From: Paractinoplanes atraurantiacus
GTDB taxonomy: Bacteria; Actinomycetota; Actinomycetes; Mycobacteriales; Micromonosporaceae
Direction of reading: 5' to 3'
DNA: 46,405 nucleotides
Assembly: GCF_900215205.1 (NCBI RefSeq)
Contig: NZ_OBDY01000049.1
Span: 1-46,405, forward strand
Under the pieces are notes generated by a model. That model had not been told where the DNA came from. It made no database searches and was given only the letters and a program-made list of their open reading frames with translations. This document shows positions 15,806 through 23,815 of the stretch, piece by piece. The translations under genes were made by a program, and so were the position numbers. Each line of letters starts with the position of its first letter. The stretch's first letter is position 1.

Positions 15806-17473
15806 ATGGCCAAGACGAAGAACAAAGAGCGATCCGCCAATCGTGTGGCCGTCGATGTCGGAGCTACCGGTACGAAACCCGCCTCCCGGGGCGCGGTTCT
15901 CATACTCACCGTGAGCGTGCTCGCGGCGATCTGGGCGGTCGCGATGATGACCGCGCCGGGGCGCGTCGGCTACTACTACTTCTTCATCTACGCCGAGTTC
16001 TACATGGGCGTGGTGGCGCTGGTGTCGCTGTCCATCACGATCATGGTCGGCCTGGTCGCCACCGACCGGCTGGTGCTCTCGATCCGGCAACGGGTGCTGC
16101 TGCAATCGGCCCACCGCACCACCGGCGTGATCGCCGTGACCGCTCTCTTCGTCCACGTCTGGACCAAGGTCGTCGAGTCGCACATCAGCATCATCGACGC
16201 CTTCATCCCGTTCATGGCGGCGGGCAACAAGCTCTACGTCGGCCTCGGCACCATCTCCGGCTGGATCATGGTGCTGGTGATGTGGACCGGCATCGCCCGG
16301 TCGCGCTTCGTCGGCCACGGCAAGCCGTGGATGTGGCGCGCGATCCACGCGATCTCCTACCTGATGTGGCCGATCGCCCTGACGCACGGCCTCTCGGCCG
16401 GCCGCCCGGCGGCCACCTGGGTCGTCGTCAGCTACATCGTCTGCATCCTCGGCGTGCTCATCGGCCTGGCCGTGCGCCTGTCGGTCAGCCTCAACCGCAA
16501 CAAGGACTTCGCCTCGCAGGCCGGCGCCGGCGGCCTGAAGCCGGTCGGCACGCTGGTGCCGACGAGCTCCCCGGCCATGAAGCGGCCGGGCCGCCGCGAG
16601 CGGGCGCCCGAGCCGGAGCCGCAGACGCTGGGCCCGGTCGCCGTGGTCGACACGTTCCGCCCGGTCACGCCGCCGCCCGCGCCGCCGGTGGAGGACCTGG
16701 TGGTCCCGGCCGCCCGCTTCGACGAGCCGACCGGGATGATGGCCCGCCCGGACTTCGAGGACGAGATGCCGCGGGGACGGCGCCGGGTCGAGGACGACAT
16801 CGAGTACGACGAGCCGCTCGGCCGCCGCTACGCGGCCGAGGACACCGGCACCCGGATGCGCATGGAGGACACCGGCACCCGGATGCGCCGCCCCGACTAC
16901 GAGGACACCGGCACCCGGATGCGGCGCGCGGACTACGAGGACACCGGCACGCGCATGCGCCGCGATGATCTCGAGGACACCGGCACCCGCATGCGGCGGG
17001 CCGAAAGGGACGACCGCGGCTACTACGACGAGCCGCCGGCGCCCCGGCAGCGCGGCCGCTACGCCGACGAGGACGACATGCCCCCGCCGCGCCGCTCCCG
17101 GCGCCAGGGCGACATGCCGCTGTCCGGCGGCCGCATCGATGACGACCGTGACTACGACGACGTGCCCCGGCAGCGTGGCCGGTACGCCGACGAGGAGCCG
17201 CCCGCCCGCCGGTCCCGGGGGCGGGGCGCCGATGTCGACCGGGCCGACTCCGGCCGGCACAGCCGCAGCGGCTTCGTCGAGTTCGCCGGCGACGACGAGA
17301 CGCCGACCCTGGTCGACATGGCGTCCCGGCGCACCCGGCGCGGCGAGCGCGATGAGCAGGAACCCGTACGCGTCCAGGCGGGCCGGGGGGCCCGCCGCGA
17401 CGGCCGCGGCCGGGCGGACGACGATGTGGCTGACGACGCGTACTGGTCGCAGCTGCGAGGGGAAGCGAATTGA
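15806..17473 (+). CDS. bis-heme membrane protein, ferric-reductase/cytochrome b-like
   Basis: The 555-residue protein starts at ATG 15806 behind GAGGAG. About six membrane helices occupy residues ~30-235. Two His pairs, His103-x13-His117 and His181-x12-His194, sit in helices in the way that ferric-reductase-like and MsrQ/YedZ-type proteins ligate two b hemes. It should pass electrons across the membrane. Residues ~240-555 form a long hydrophilic Arg/Asp/Glu-rich tail containing five EDTGTRMRR-type repeats (345-398). It is the first gene of an operon: the next gene starts within its stop codon. The partner NuoF-like protein is the likely electron donor. Confidence 0.8.
   Translation: MAKTKNKERSANRVAVDVGATGTKPASRGAVLILTVSVLAAIWAVAMMTAPGRVGYYYFFIYAEFYMGVVALVSLSITIMVGLVATDRLVLSIRQRVLLQSAHRTTGVIAVTALFVHVWTKVVESHISIIDAFIPFMAAGNKLYVGLGTISGWIMVLVMWTGIARSRFVGHGKPWMWRAIHAISYLMWPIALTHGLSAGRPAATWVVVSYIVCILGVLIGLAVRLSVSLNRNKDFASQAGAGGLKPVGTLVPTSSPAMKRPGRRERAPEPEPQTLGPVAVVDTFRPVTPPPAPPVEDLVVPAARFDEPTGMMARPDFEDEMPRGRRRVEDDIEYDEPLGRRYAAEDTGTRMRMEDTGTRMRRPDYEDTGTRMRRADYEDTGTRMRRDDLEDTGTRMRRAERDDRGYYDEPPAPRQRGRYADEDDMPPPRRSRRQGDMPLSGGRIDDDRDYDDVPRQRGRYADEEPPARRSRGRGADVDRADSGRHSRSGFVEFAGDDETPTLVDMASRRTRRGERDEQEPVRVQAGRGARRDGRGRADDDVADDAYWSQLRGEAN
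16838..16999 (+). repeat. five in-frame EDTGTRMR repeats
   Basis: Units begin at 16838, 16865, 16901, 16937 and 16973 (27 bp once, then 36 bp). Each encodes EDTGTRMR(R/M), with a variable 3-residue linker (PDY, ADY, DDL). The repeats lie in the cytoplasmic tail of the heme membrane protein. Confidence 0.9.
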
Positions 17474-18939
17474 GCGCGTCGCAGGTTCCGCCGGTCACCT
17501 CGATCGGCACGCCGCGGATCACCGCGGGTTTCGACGAGTACGGTCGTCTCGACCTGCTCGCCCACCAGGAGGTGCACGGCGGCTTCGCCGCGCTGTCCTC
17601 GGGCGAGCTGATCGGGCTGGCCGACCGGATCGAGCTGCGCGGTCGCGGCGGCGCGGGTTTCCCGTTCGCCCGCAAGGTCCGCGCGGTGCTCGACTCCTGC
17701 CGGCGGCAGGAACTGCCACCGGTGATCGTGGTCAACGCGACCGAGGGTGAGCCGCCGTCCTGGAAGGACAAGGCGATCCTGACCCGCGGCCCGCACCTGA
17801 TCCTGGACGGCGCCGCCCTGGCCGCCGCCGCGCTGGACGCCGAGGAGATCGTCATCGGCATCGCCGACGACGGCATCGGGCAGGAGTCGCTCACCGCCGC
17901 CCTGGCCGAGCGGCGCATGCCGTGCCCGACCCGGATCGTCACCGTGCCGCACCGCTTCATCTCGGGTGAGGGCGGCGCGCTGGTCCGCGGCATCAACGGC
18001 GAGGCGCACATCCCGCCCGGCCGCAAGGTCCGCTCCAGCGACAACGGCGTGATGGGCCTGCCCACCCTGCTCTCCAACGCCGAGACGTACTCGCAGCTGG
18101 CGATCGCGGCCCGGCTCGGGCCGTGGGAGTACAACGCGGTCGGCATCCCGGAGGAGCCGGGCACGGTCATGCTGACCGTCGGCGGCGCGTCGTCGGCCCC
18201 GGCCGTGGTCGAGGCGCCCACCGGCACCCCGCTGATGGACGTGCTGAACATGTGCGGCGCCGACATCGGCCCGGGCCTGCTGGTCGGCGGCTACCACGGC
18301 AAGTGGATCACCGCCGAGGCCGCGAAGACGGTGACGATCTCGCGGAAGGGCTTCGCCGGCGTCGGCGGCACGCTCGGCGCGGGCATGCTCATCCCGATCG
18401 GCTCCAAGACCTGCCCGCTGGGCGAGGTCTCGCAGGTCGTGCAATATCTGGCCGGCGAGTCGGCCGGTCAGTGCGGCCCGTGCCGGCTGGGCCTGCCCGA
18501 CCTGGCCCGCGCGGTCACGCTGGTCTCGCTCGGCGGCAACGCGGTCGAGAACGTGCGCCAGGCGGCCGGTGTGGTCAAGGGCCGAGGCGCGTGCAGCCAC
18601 CCGGACGGCACGGCCCGGTTCGCACTGTCGGCGCTGGAGGTCTTCGCCAAGGACGTCGAGGCCCACACCAACGGTGAGGGTTGCGGCAAGCAGGTCCGCG
18701 GCATCCTGCCGCTGCCGTACACGGCCGAGCAGGGTGCCCGGAAGCTGGCCGTCGACTGGTCGCGCTGCGACGGTCACGGCCTCTGCTCGGCGGTCGCGCC
18801 CGAGATCATCCGGCTCGACTCGAACGGCTTCCCGGCCTTCCCGCAGACCCCGCTGCCGCCGTGGCTGGAGACGGGCGCCCGCAAGGCGGTAAACGTCTGC
18901 CCGGCGCTGGCCCTGCGGCTGACCGAGGCGACGAAGTGA
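17470..18939 (+). CDS. NuoF-like flavo-iron-sulfur oxidoreductase fused to a ferredoxin
   Basis: The 489-residue protein starts at TTG overlapping the previous stop (TTGA) with a GAGGGGA site. Residues ~1-310 match the NuoF FMN/NADH-binding core (RGRGGAGFP 57-65), then an SLBB-like part. The iron-sulfur region reads ESAGQCGPCRLG (Cys335, Cys338) with Cys375 in GACSHPDG. The first of the three clustered NuoF Cys ligands is Ala, and Cys315 (KTCPLG) is a possible substitute. Residues ~425-489 are a ferredoxin with Cys433-x2-His436-x2-Cys439 and Cys477-Pro, as in P450-type 3Fe-4S ferredoxins. It likely oxidises NAD(P)H and passes electrons to the heme protein; no complex I genes are nearby. Confidence 0.85.
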   Translation: MSASQVPPVTSIGTPRITAGFDEYGRLDLLAHQEVHGGFAALSSGELIGLADRIELRGRGGAGFPFARKVRAVLDSCRRQELPPVIVVNATEGEPPSWKDKAILTRGPHLILDGAALAAAALDAEEIVIGIADDGIGQESLTAALAERRMPCPTRIVTVPHRFISGEGGALVRGINGEAHIPPGRKVRSSDNGVMGLPTLLSNAETYSQLAIAARLGPWEYNAVGIPEEPGTVMLTVGGASSAPAVVEAPTGTPLMDVLNMCGADIGPGLLVGGYHGKWITAEAAKTVTISRKGFAGVGGTLGAGMLIPIGSKTCPLGEVSQVVQYLAGESAGQCGPCRLGLPDLARAVTLVSLGGNAVENVRQAAGVVKGRGACSHPDGTARFALSALEVFAKDVEAHTNGEGCGKQVRGILPLPYTAEQGARKLAVDWSRCDGHGLCSAVAPEIIRLDSNGFPAFPQTPLPPWLETGARKAVNVCPALALRLTEATK

Positions 18940-19454
18940 GGCGGCGCGCCGTGCTGCTGGCGGCGGCTTCGGCCCTGCTCGCCACCGGGTGCGGCGCGCA
19001 CGAGGAGACGACGGCGGCCTGGGATCCGCCGGACGCCGACGCCAAGGCGATTCCGGCCACGCTCTCCTTCTCGGGAAAGACCATCGAGGGCAAGCCGTAC
19101 GACGGGAGCCTGCTGGCCGGTCTGCCCACGATCCTGTGGTTCTGGGCGCCCTGGTGCGCCACCTGCGCGAGCGAGGCGCAGAGCGTCCGCGATCTCGAGG
19201 AGCAGTACCGCGGGAAGATCAACTTCCTGGGCGTCGCGGGCATGGGCGACAACAAGGCCATGCGCGAGTTCGTCGACGACTTCGAGCTGCACACGGTCCC
19301 GCACCTCGACGACCAGGCCGGCGCGATCTGGAAGAAATTCAAGATCAACCAGCAGAGTTTGTACGTCGTACTGGACCAGAACGGCAAGGTCCGCAAGACC
19401 GGCTACATGGATGATCTCCAGCTGACCGCCGAGGTCAAGTCCCTGGCGGTGTGA
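18936..19454 (+). CDS. thioredoxin-fold lipoprotein (TlpA/ResA-like)
   Basis: The 172-residue protein starts at GTG within the previous stop (GTGA overlap). A lipobox LLATGC puts the lipidated Cys at residue 19, so it is anchored outside the membrane. The thioredoxin active site is WCATC (Cys74, Cys77). The cis-Pro region is near TVPHL. It should reduce or oxidise extracytoplasmic disulphides. With the CcdA-like gene directly after, reduction powered from the cytosol is the natural reading; electrons from the NuoF-like/heme pair are an alternative. Confidence 0.88.
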   Translation: MRRRAVLLAAASALLATGCGAHEETTAAWDPPDADAKAIPATLSFSGKTIEGKPYDGSLLAGLPTILWFWAPWCATCASEAQSVRDLEEQYRGKINFLGVAGMGDNKAMREFVDDFELHTVPHLDDQAGAIWKKFKINQQSLYVVLDQNGKVRKTGYMDDLQLTAEVKSLAV

Positions 19455-19457
19455 GCG

Positions 19458-20474
19458 ATGCTGCTGGCGCTGACCGCGGGAATGCTCGGCGCGGTCAACC
19501 CGTGCGGCTTCGCGCTGCTGCCGGCGTACCTCTCGGTGCTGATCGCGACCGGCGCCGAGCGGCCGGTCCGCCGGGCCCTGATGTGCAGCGCGGCCCTGAC
19601 CGCGGGCTACGTTCTCGTCTTCGGCGCGTTCGGCCTGGTGCTGGCCCCGGTCGCCGGTGTGCTGCTGCCGCACCTGCCCTGGCTGACCGTGGTTCTGGGC
19701 CTGGCCCTGGCTGTTGTCGGCGGATGGCTGCTCGCCGGCCGCTCCCTGCCCGCACCGCGGGTCCGGTCGCCACTTCTGTCCGGATCGGTGGGCTCGACCC
19801 TCGTGTTCGGCATGGCGTACGCCGTGGCGTCGCTCGGCTGCGCGGTCGGTCCGTTCCTGGCGCTGGTCGTCTCGAGCCTGCGGGCCGGCTCGCTCGCTGA
19901 GGGTGTGCTGCTCTTCCTGGCGTACGGCCTGGGAATGGGTTTGATCGTCTCGGTGACCGCGGTGGCCGTGGCGCTGGCGCGCACCGGGCTGATCACGCGG
20001 ACGCGCCGCCTGCTGGGCGTGGTGCCCCGGCTCGGCGGCGCGATCCTGATCGTCTCTGGTCTCTACGTGGCCTATTACGGCTGGTACGAGCTGCGGCTGG
20101 CCGGAAACCTCCGGCTGGCCGGCACCGATCCCGTGATCAACGCCGCCGGTGCGGTGCAGCGGTGGCTGAGTGATCTCGTAGCCGGCGCCGGCGTGGTGCC
20201 GTTCGCCGTCGCCCTCGTGCTGTTGTCAGGCAGCCGGGGGATACGGCGTCGCATAGGCGGGTTTCTCGGACGGCATCACGATCCACAGGATCGGGTAGAC
20301 GAGGATCTGGCTGCCCGGGATGGCCAGCAGGACCACCACGAAGAGCAGGCGGGCCAGCCAGGCGTCGATGCCGAAGCGGCGGGCGAGTCCGGCGCACACG
20401 CCGCCAAGGATCCGGCCCTCCCGCGGACGGGTGAGGCCCTGACGGGACAGGCTGTCGTGCACGGCGTTCATTGA
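19458..20474 (+). CDS. ccdA: CcdA-like thiol-disulphide transporter with unusual antisense tail
   Basis: The protein has the CcdA/DsbD transmembrane fold. VNPCGFALLPAYLS near residues 13-26 carries the first reactive Cys, and SLGCAVGPF (~129-137) the second. About six helices fill residues 1-256. CcdA moves electrons through the membrane to TlpA/ResA-type thioredoxins, as the gene before it encodes. The frame has no stop after the last helix: it continues 81 codons through the complementary strand of the PspC-domain gene, giving a hydrophilic Gln/His/Gly tail that is not CcdA-like. Either stop loss extended the protein or the tail reflects a sequence error. It starts 3 bp after the lipoprotein stop. 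Confidence 0.82.
   Translation: MLLALTAGMLGAVNPCGFALLPAYLSVLIATGAERPVRRALMCSAALTAGYVLVFGAFGLVLAPVAGVLLPHLPWLTVVLGLALAVVGGWLLAGRSLPAPRVRSPLLSGSVGSTLVFGMAYAVASLGCAVGPFLALVVSSLRAGSLAEGVLLFLAYGLGMGLIVSVTAVAVALARTGLITRTRRLLGVVPRLGGAILIVSGLYVAYYGWYELRLAGNLRLAGTDPVINAAGAVQRWLSDLVAGAGVVPFAVALVLLSGSRGIRRRIGGFLGRHHDPQDRVDEDLAARDGQQDHHEEQAGQPGVDAEAAGESGAHAAKDPALPRTGEALTGQAVVHGVH
20226..20471 (-). CDS. small PspC-domain membrane protein
   Basis: The 81-residue protein has the PspC layout: an Arg-rich start, GRILGGVCAGLARRFGIDAW (~18-37), then one or two membrane helices (~40-68) and a Pro/Tyr tail. PspC proteins are tied to envelope stress in other bacteria. ATG 20471 follows a GAGAG site. The whole gene lies antisense to the 3' end of the ccdA frame. 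It diverges from the ArsR-type regulator gene. Confidence 0.85.
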   Translation of the reverse strand: MNAVHDSLSRQGLTRPREGRILGGVCAGLARRFGIDAWLARLLFVVVLLAIPGSQILVYPILWIVMPSEKPAYATPYPPAA

Positions 20475-20588
20475 TCTCTCACATTCCCCTCGAAGAGGTC
20501 GTCGATGTATCCATCGTCGGCCTTTTCTCGTCGGGCGGACATCCGGAAGTCCCCTGGGGCGACCCTGATCCACAACCCTGAGGGGTTG

Positions 20589-20618
20589 CTAGAGAAAGCT
20601 TTATAAAGCATTCTCTAG
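20589..20618. promoter_or_regulatory. 30-bp near-perfect palindromic operator of the ArsR-type regulator
   Basis: The half site CTAGAGAA-n-GCTTTA is mirrored by TAAAGC-n-TTCTCTAG; 28 of 30 positions are symmetric. It ends 3 bp before the GTG start and includes TATAAA (20602-20607), a possible -10 box. The regulator probably represses itself and the coupled transporter. A second, smaller inverted repeat (CAACCC-TGAG-GGGTTG, 20573-20588) lies immediately beside it. Confidence 0.75.
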
Positions 20619-20621
20619 GAT

Positions 20622-21185
20622 GTGAAGCTCGACGATCCCAAGAGCCTTCGGGCGTACGCGCATCCGCTGCGCCTCAAACTCATCGGCCTGCTCCGGTCCG
20701 AGGGGCCCAAGACGGCCACCCAGGCCGCCGCCGCGCTCGGCGACAACGTGCCGAACTGCTCGTTCCACCTGCGCCAGCTGGCCAAATACGGCTTCGCCGA
20801 GCGGGTGCCGGGCGCCGACGGGCGGGAGCGGCCCTGGCGGGCCACCGCGCCCGAGACGTCCTGGGACGACGACTCCGACGACCCGGACATGCGGGCGGCG
20901 GCCGACCAGCTCAACAGCGTGCTGCTCGGGTCGTACATCCAGCAGGCACAGAGCTACCTGGCCATCCGCGGCGACGAGCCGGCCGAGTGGCGCGCCGCGG
21001 CCGGCTTCGGCGACGCCCTGGTCCACGTCACGGCGGACGAGCTGCGCGAGCTCACCGAGCAGATGGAGGCGCTGTTCGAGCGCTTCGCCGACCGCTCGGC
21101 CGACCCGTCGGCGCGCCCGCCCGGCTCCCGGCTCATCCAGCTGATCCAGATGGCCGTCCCGCGCGAAACAGCGCCGAACTCATGA
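20622..21185 (+). CDS. ArsR-type (HTH_20) transcriptional regulator
   Basis: The 187-residue protein has a winged helix in residues ~1-75: AYAHPLRLKLIGLLR is the typical ArsR start and NVPNCSFHLRQLAKYGF the recognition region. The C-terminal half is acidic and helical and probably senses or dimerises. No metal-binding Cys pair is evident, so a metal signal is unlikely. The start is GTG 20622, only three bases after the operator and without a good ribosome site, so the mRNA may be almost leaderless. Its stop overlaps the transporter start (ATGA), making a coupled two-gene unit. Confidence 0.85.
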   Translation: MKLDDPKSLRAYAHPLRLKLIGLLRSEGPKTATQAAAALGDNVPNCSFHLRQLAKYGFAERVPGADGRERPWRATAPETSWDDDSDDPDMRAAADQLNSVLLGSYIQQAQSYLAIRGDEPAEWRAAAGFGDALVHVTADELRELTEQMEALFERFADRSADPSARPPGSRLIQLIQMAVPRETAPNS

Positions 21186-22909
21186 CGGCGACCGAGAAGT
21201 CGATTCCAGCTGGAAAGTCGATTCCGGCCGGAGAGTCGATTCTGGCCGGAGAGTCGATTCCGGCCAGGAAATCGATTGCGGGCGGGCAGTCGATCGCGGC
21301 CGGGCAGTCGATCGCGGGCGGGGAGTCGCTTGCGGGCGGGGAGTCGATCGCGGGCGGGGAGTCGCTTGCGGGCGGGGAGTCGATCGCGGGCGGGGAGTCG
21401 CTCGCGGGCGGGCAGTCGATCGCGGGCGGGGAGTCGCTTGCGGGCGGGGAGTCGATCGCGGGCGGGGAGTCGATTCCGTCCGGGAAGTCGATTGCGGGCG
21501 GGAAGTCGATTGCGGGCGTGGAATCGACTTCGGCTGGGGAGTCGATTTGTGGGGGAGAATCGATTTCTGGCGGGGAATCGACTGCGGGCGGGGAATCGAC
21601 TGCGGGCGGGGTGGCTGCGGGCGGGACCGTCGCGAGCGCGGAGCCTGCCGCTGGTGGGGGCTCGGGTGCGCGGGCCGCCGCCGGGTCGCGGGGGCTGCTG
21701 CGGGAGGCCGCTTTTCGGCGGTACTGGTCGGCGCAGACTGTGTCGCTCGTGGGGGACCAGATCACGATCATTGCGGTGCCGCTGGTGGCCGTGCTCGTGG
21801 TCGGGGCCGGGCCGGCCCAGATGGGCTTCCTGACCGCGGCCGCGCTGCTGCCCAACCTGTTCCTGTCGCTGCCGGCCGGGGCCTGGGTCGACCGGCGGCC
21901 CATCAAACGCCAGGTCATGATCGTGGCCGATCTGAGCCGGGCGGTGCTGCTGCTCGCCGTACCCCTGCTGTGGTGGGCCGATGCCCTCACCCTGCCCTTG
22001 CTGGCCGCCGTGGCCTTCGCGGTCGGCACGTTCTCGCTGCTCTTCGAGGTCGCGCACGCCAGCCTCTTCGCCTCGCTGGTCCGCCGCGAGGACTACGTCG
22101 ACGCCAACACGCTGCTCAACGGCAGCCGGGCCGCCTCCTACGTGGTCGGGCCGTCGGCCGCCGGCGCCCTGGTGCAATGGCTCACCGCCCCGGTCGCCCT
22201 CCTGGTCGACGCGGCCAGCTATCTGTGGTCGGCCGCGTTCCTGCGCCGCGTCCAGGTTTCCGAGACTGCTTCGGCTCCCGCCGATAAGACCGGTATGACG
22301 GCTGGAGTCGGATTTGTCGCCCGATCGGCGGTGCTGCGGGCCGTGCTGCTCGGCGCCACCACGCTGAACCTGTTCAACTACATCTTCGCGGCCCTGTTCG
22401 TGCTCTACGTGACCACCTCGCTGCACATCGCACCGGGCACGCTCGGCCTCATCATCGGCATCGGCTCGATCGGCGGCCTGCTCGGCGCGGCCCTGGCCGG
22501 CCCGCTCAGCCGCCGCATCGGCATCGGCCCGGCCGTGATCGTGGGCTTCGTGCTCTTCCCGGCGCCGCTGATCCTGGTCCCGTGGGCCGAGGGGCCGCTC
22601 ACCCTCGCCGCCCTGGTCACGGCCGAGTTCCTGGCCGCCGCCGGCGTCATGATCCTCGACATCGCCGTCGGCTCCGTGCAGACCGCCGCGACCCCGCCCA
22701 CCATGCTGGCCGTCGTCTCCGGCCTCGAACGCACGGTCAACTACGGCATCCGGCCGATCGGCGCCCTGCTCGGCGGCGCGCTGGGCACGCTGATCGGCGT
22801 ACGACCGGCCCTGTGGGTGGCGACCGTGGGCGCCCTGCTCGGCGTCCTGTGGGTCGTCTTCTCGCCGGTGCGCGGCCTGAAGGAGCTGCCCGAGGTCAGT
22901 CCTGCGTGA
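21182..22909 (+). CDS. MFS transporter with N-terminal hexapeptide repeats
   Basis: The 575-residue protein is a drug/siderophore-type MFS exporter. The MFS core begins near residue 172 (LLREAAFRRYWSAQTVSLVGD) and carries about ten to twelve helices, with the DRRPIKR loop after helix 2. Before it lie 23 tandem hexapeptides of SIAGGE type (residues 7-144). ATG 21182 overlaps the regulator stop. A start at GTG 21611 would remove the repeats, but the coupling argues for translation from 21182. It ends in a 14-bp convergent overlap with the PP2C gene. Substrate unknown; probably induced by whatever the ArsR-type protein senses. Confidence 0.85.
   Translation: MTATEKSIPAGKSIPAGESILAGESIPARKSIAGGQSIAAGQSIAGGESLAGGESIAGGESLAGGESIAGGESLAGGQSIAGGESLAGGESIAGGESIPSGKSIAGGKSIAGVESTSAGESICGGESISGGESTAGGESTAGGVAAGGTVASAEPAAGGGSGARAAAGSRGLLREAAFRRYWSAQTVSLVGDQITIIAVPLVAVLVVGAGPAQMGFLTAAALLPNLFLSLPAGAWVDRRPIKRQVMIVADLSRAVLLLAVPLLWWADALTLPLLAAVAFAVGTFSLLFEVAHASLFASLVRREDYVDANTLLNGSRAASYVVGPSAAGALVQWLTAPVALLVDAASYLWSAAFLRRVQVSETASAPADKTGMTAGVGFVARSAVLRAVLLGATTLNLFNYIFAALFVLYVTTSLHIAPGTLGLIIGIGSIGGLLGAALAGPLSRRIGIGPAVIVGFVLFPAPLILVPWAEGPLTLAALVTAEFLAAAGVMILDIAVGSVQTAATPPTMLAVVSGLERTVNYGIRPIGALLGGALGTLIGVRPALWVATVGALLGVLWVVFSPVRGLKELPEVSPA
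21200..21613 (+). repeat. 18-bp tandem repeat, 23 copies, coding
   Basis: Twenty-three units of 18 bp encode S-(I/L/T)-x-x-G-(E/Q/K). The central units are nearly identical at DNA level (GAGTCGATCGCGGGCGGG type) while the outer ones diverge, as expected from slippage and gene conversion in the middle. Because 18 is a multiple of three, other frames also stay open through the repeat. Confidence 0.95.
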
Positions 22910-23615
22910 CGTCGGCGACGATCACCGTGACGTTGTCGGGGGCGCCGTTCTCCAGCGTGCGGTGCACCAGCTCGGCCGCCGCCGTCTTGCGGTCGGCGTT
23001 GTCGAGCAGGGTCTGCCGGATCACCGCGTCCTCGACGTAGTCGCTCAGGCCGTCGCTGCACAGCAGGAAACGGTCACCCGCCTGCACCGGGATCATGCGG
23101 CCGGTGGGGCGGAACGGGCCGCCCTGCACCGCCTGGGTCACCAGCGCCCGCTGCGGGTGGCGGCGGGCGTCCTCGGCGCTGAGCACGCCCTGGTCGACCA
23201 GCGCCTGCACGTACGTGTCGTCGCGGGTGATCTGCTGCATCTCGCCGTCGCGGACCAGGTAGCAGCGGGAGTCGCCGACGTTGAGCGCGGCCACCCGGTC
23301 GCCGGACAGCATGATGGCGGTGACCGTCGTGCCCATGCCGTCGCGGGCGTCGTCGTCGGCGACCGCGGCCTCGATCCGGCCGTTGGCCGTCTGCAGGGCG
23401 GTCAGCAGATCCTGCAACGGCTCACCGTTGTCCGGACTGTCGTCGACGACGGCGAGGGCCTGCACGAGGATGTCGCTGGCCAACTCGCCGGCGGGGAGCC
23501 CACCCATGCCGTCGGCCACCACGAGGAGGCGGTTGCCCACGAAGACAGCGTCCTCGTTGTTGGACCGCACCAGACCCTGATCGGTGGCAGCGACCGCCCG
23601 GACTACAAGCGTCAT
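22896..23615 (-). CDS. PP2C-family Ser/Thr protein phosphatase
   Basis: The 239-residue soluble protein has all PP2C motifs: RSNNEDAVF near residue 17, VVADGMGGLPAGE, NVGDSRCYLVR, LLCSDGLSDYV and GAPDNVTVIV near the C terminus. It is close in length to the catalytic domain of PstP/Stp enzymes but lacks a membrane tail. It is not beside a PASTA kinase; the kinase 3 kb away (26169-27848) is a possible partner by proximity only. Confidence 0.92.
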   Translation of the reverse strand: MTLVVRAVAATDQGLVRSNNEDAVFVGNRLLVVADGMGGLPAGELASDILVQALAVVDDSPDNGEPLQDLLTALQTANGRIEAAVADDDARDGMGTTVTAIMLSGDRVAALNVGDSRCYLVRDGEMQQITRDDTYVQALVDQGVLSAEDARRHPQRALVTQAVQGGPFRPTGRMIPVQAGDRFLLCSDGLSDYVEDAVIRQTLLDNADRKTAAAELVHRTLENGAPDNVTVIVADVTQD

Positions 23616-23815
23616 GCCGATAAGACTGCCAAAGGCCGAAACGGATGTCTCTAGTACCTCCCACCAAGCCTGGATGACGATGGCCTAGTGTTGGATGATT
23701 TGCCCATCGCGTGGCGGTTCCTCCGCCGCTGTTGATGTCCCCCAGGAGCGGTACAGAGGGTGCGTCGTGCGGGGTGGCGAGACAGGCGATCCGGGCATCG
23801 GAGACAATCGTCGGC

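Noticed and set aside
21200..21613. CRISPR array
   Set aside because: The repeats are contiguous 18-bp coding units without spacers, and no cas genes are near.
21133..22029. Antisense and alternative-frame proteins through the 18-bp repeat
   Set aside because: A repeat unit of 18 bp keeps every frame open once one unit lacks a stop. Only the plus frame joins a known domain.
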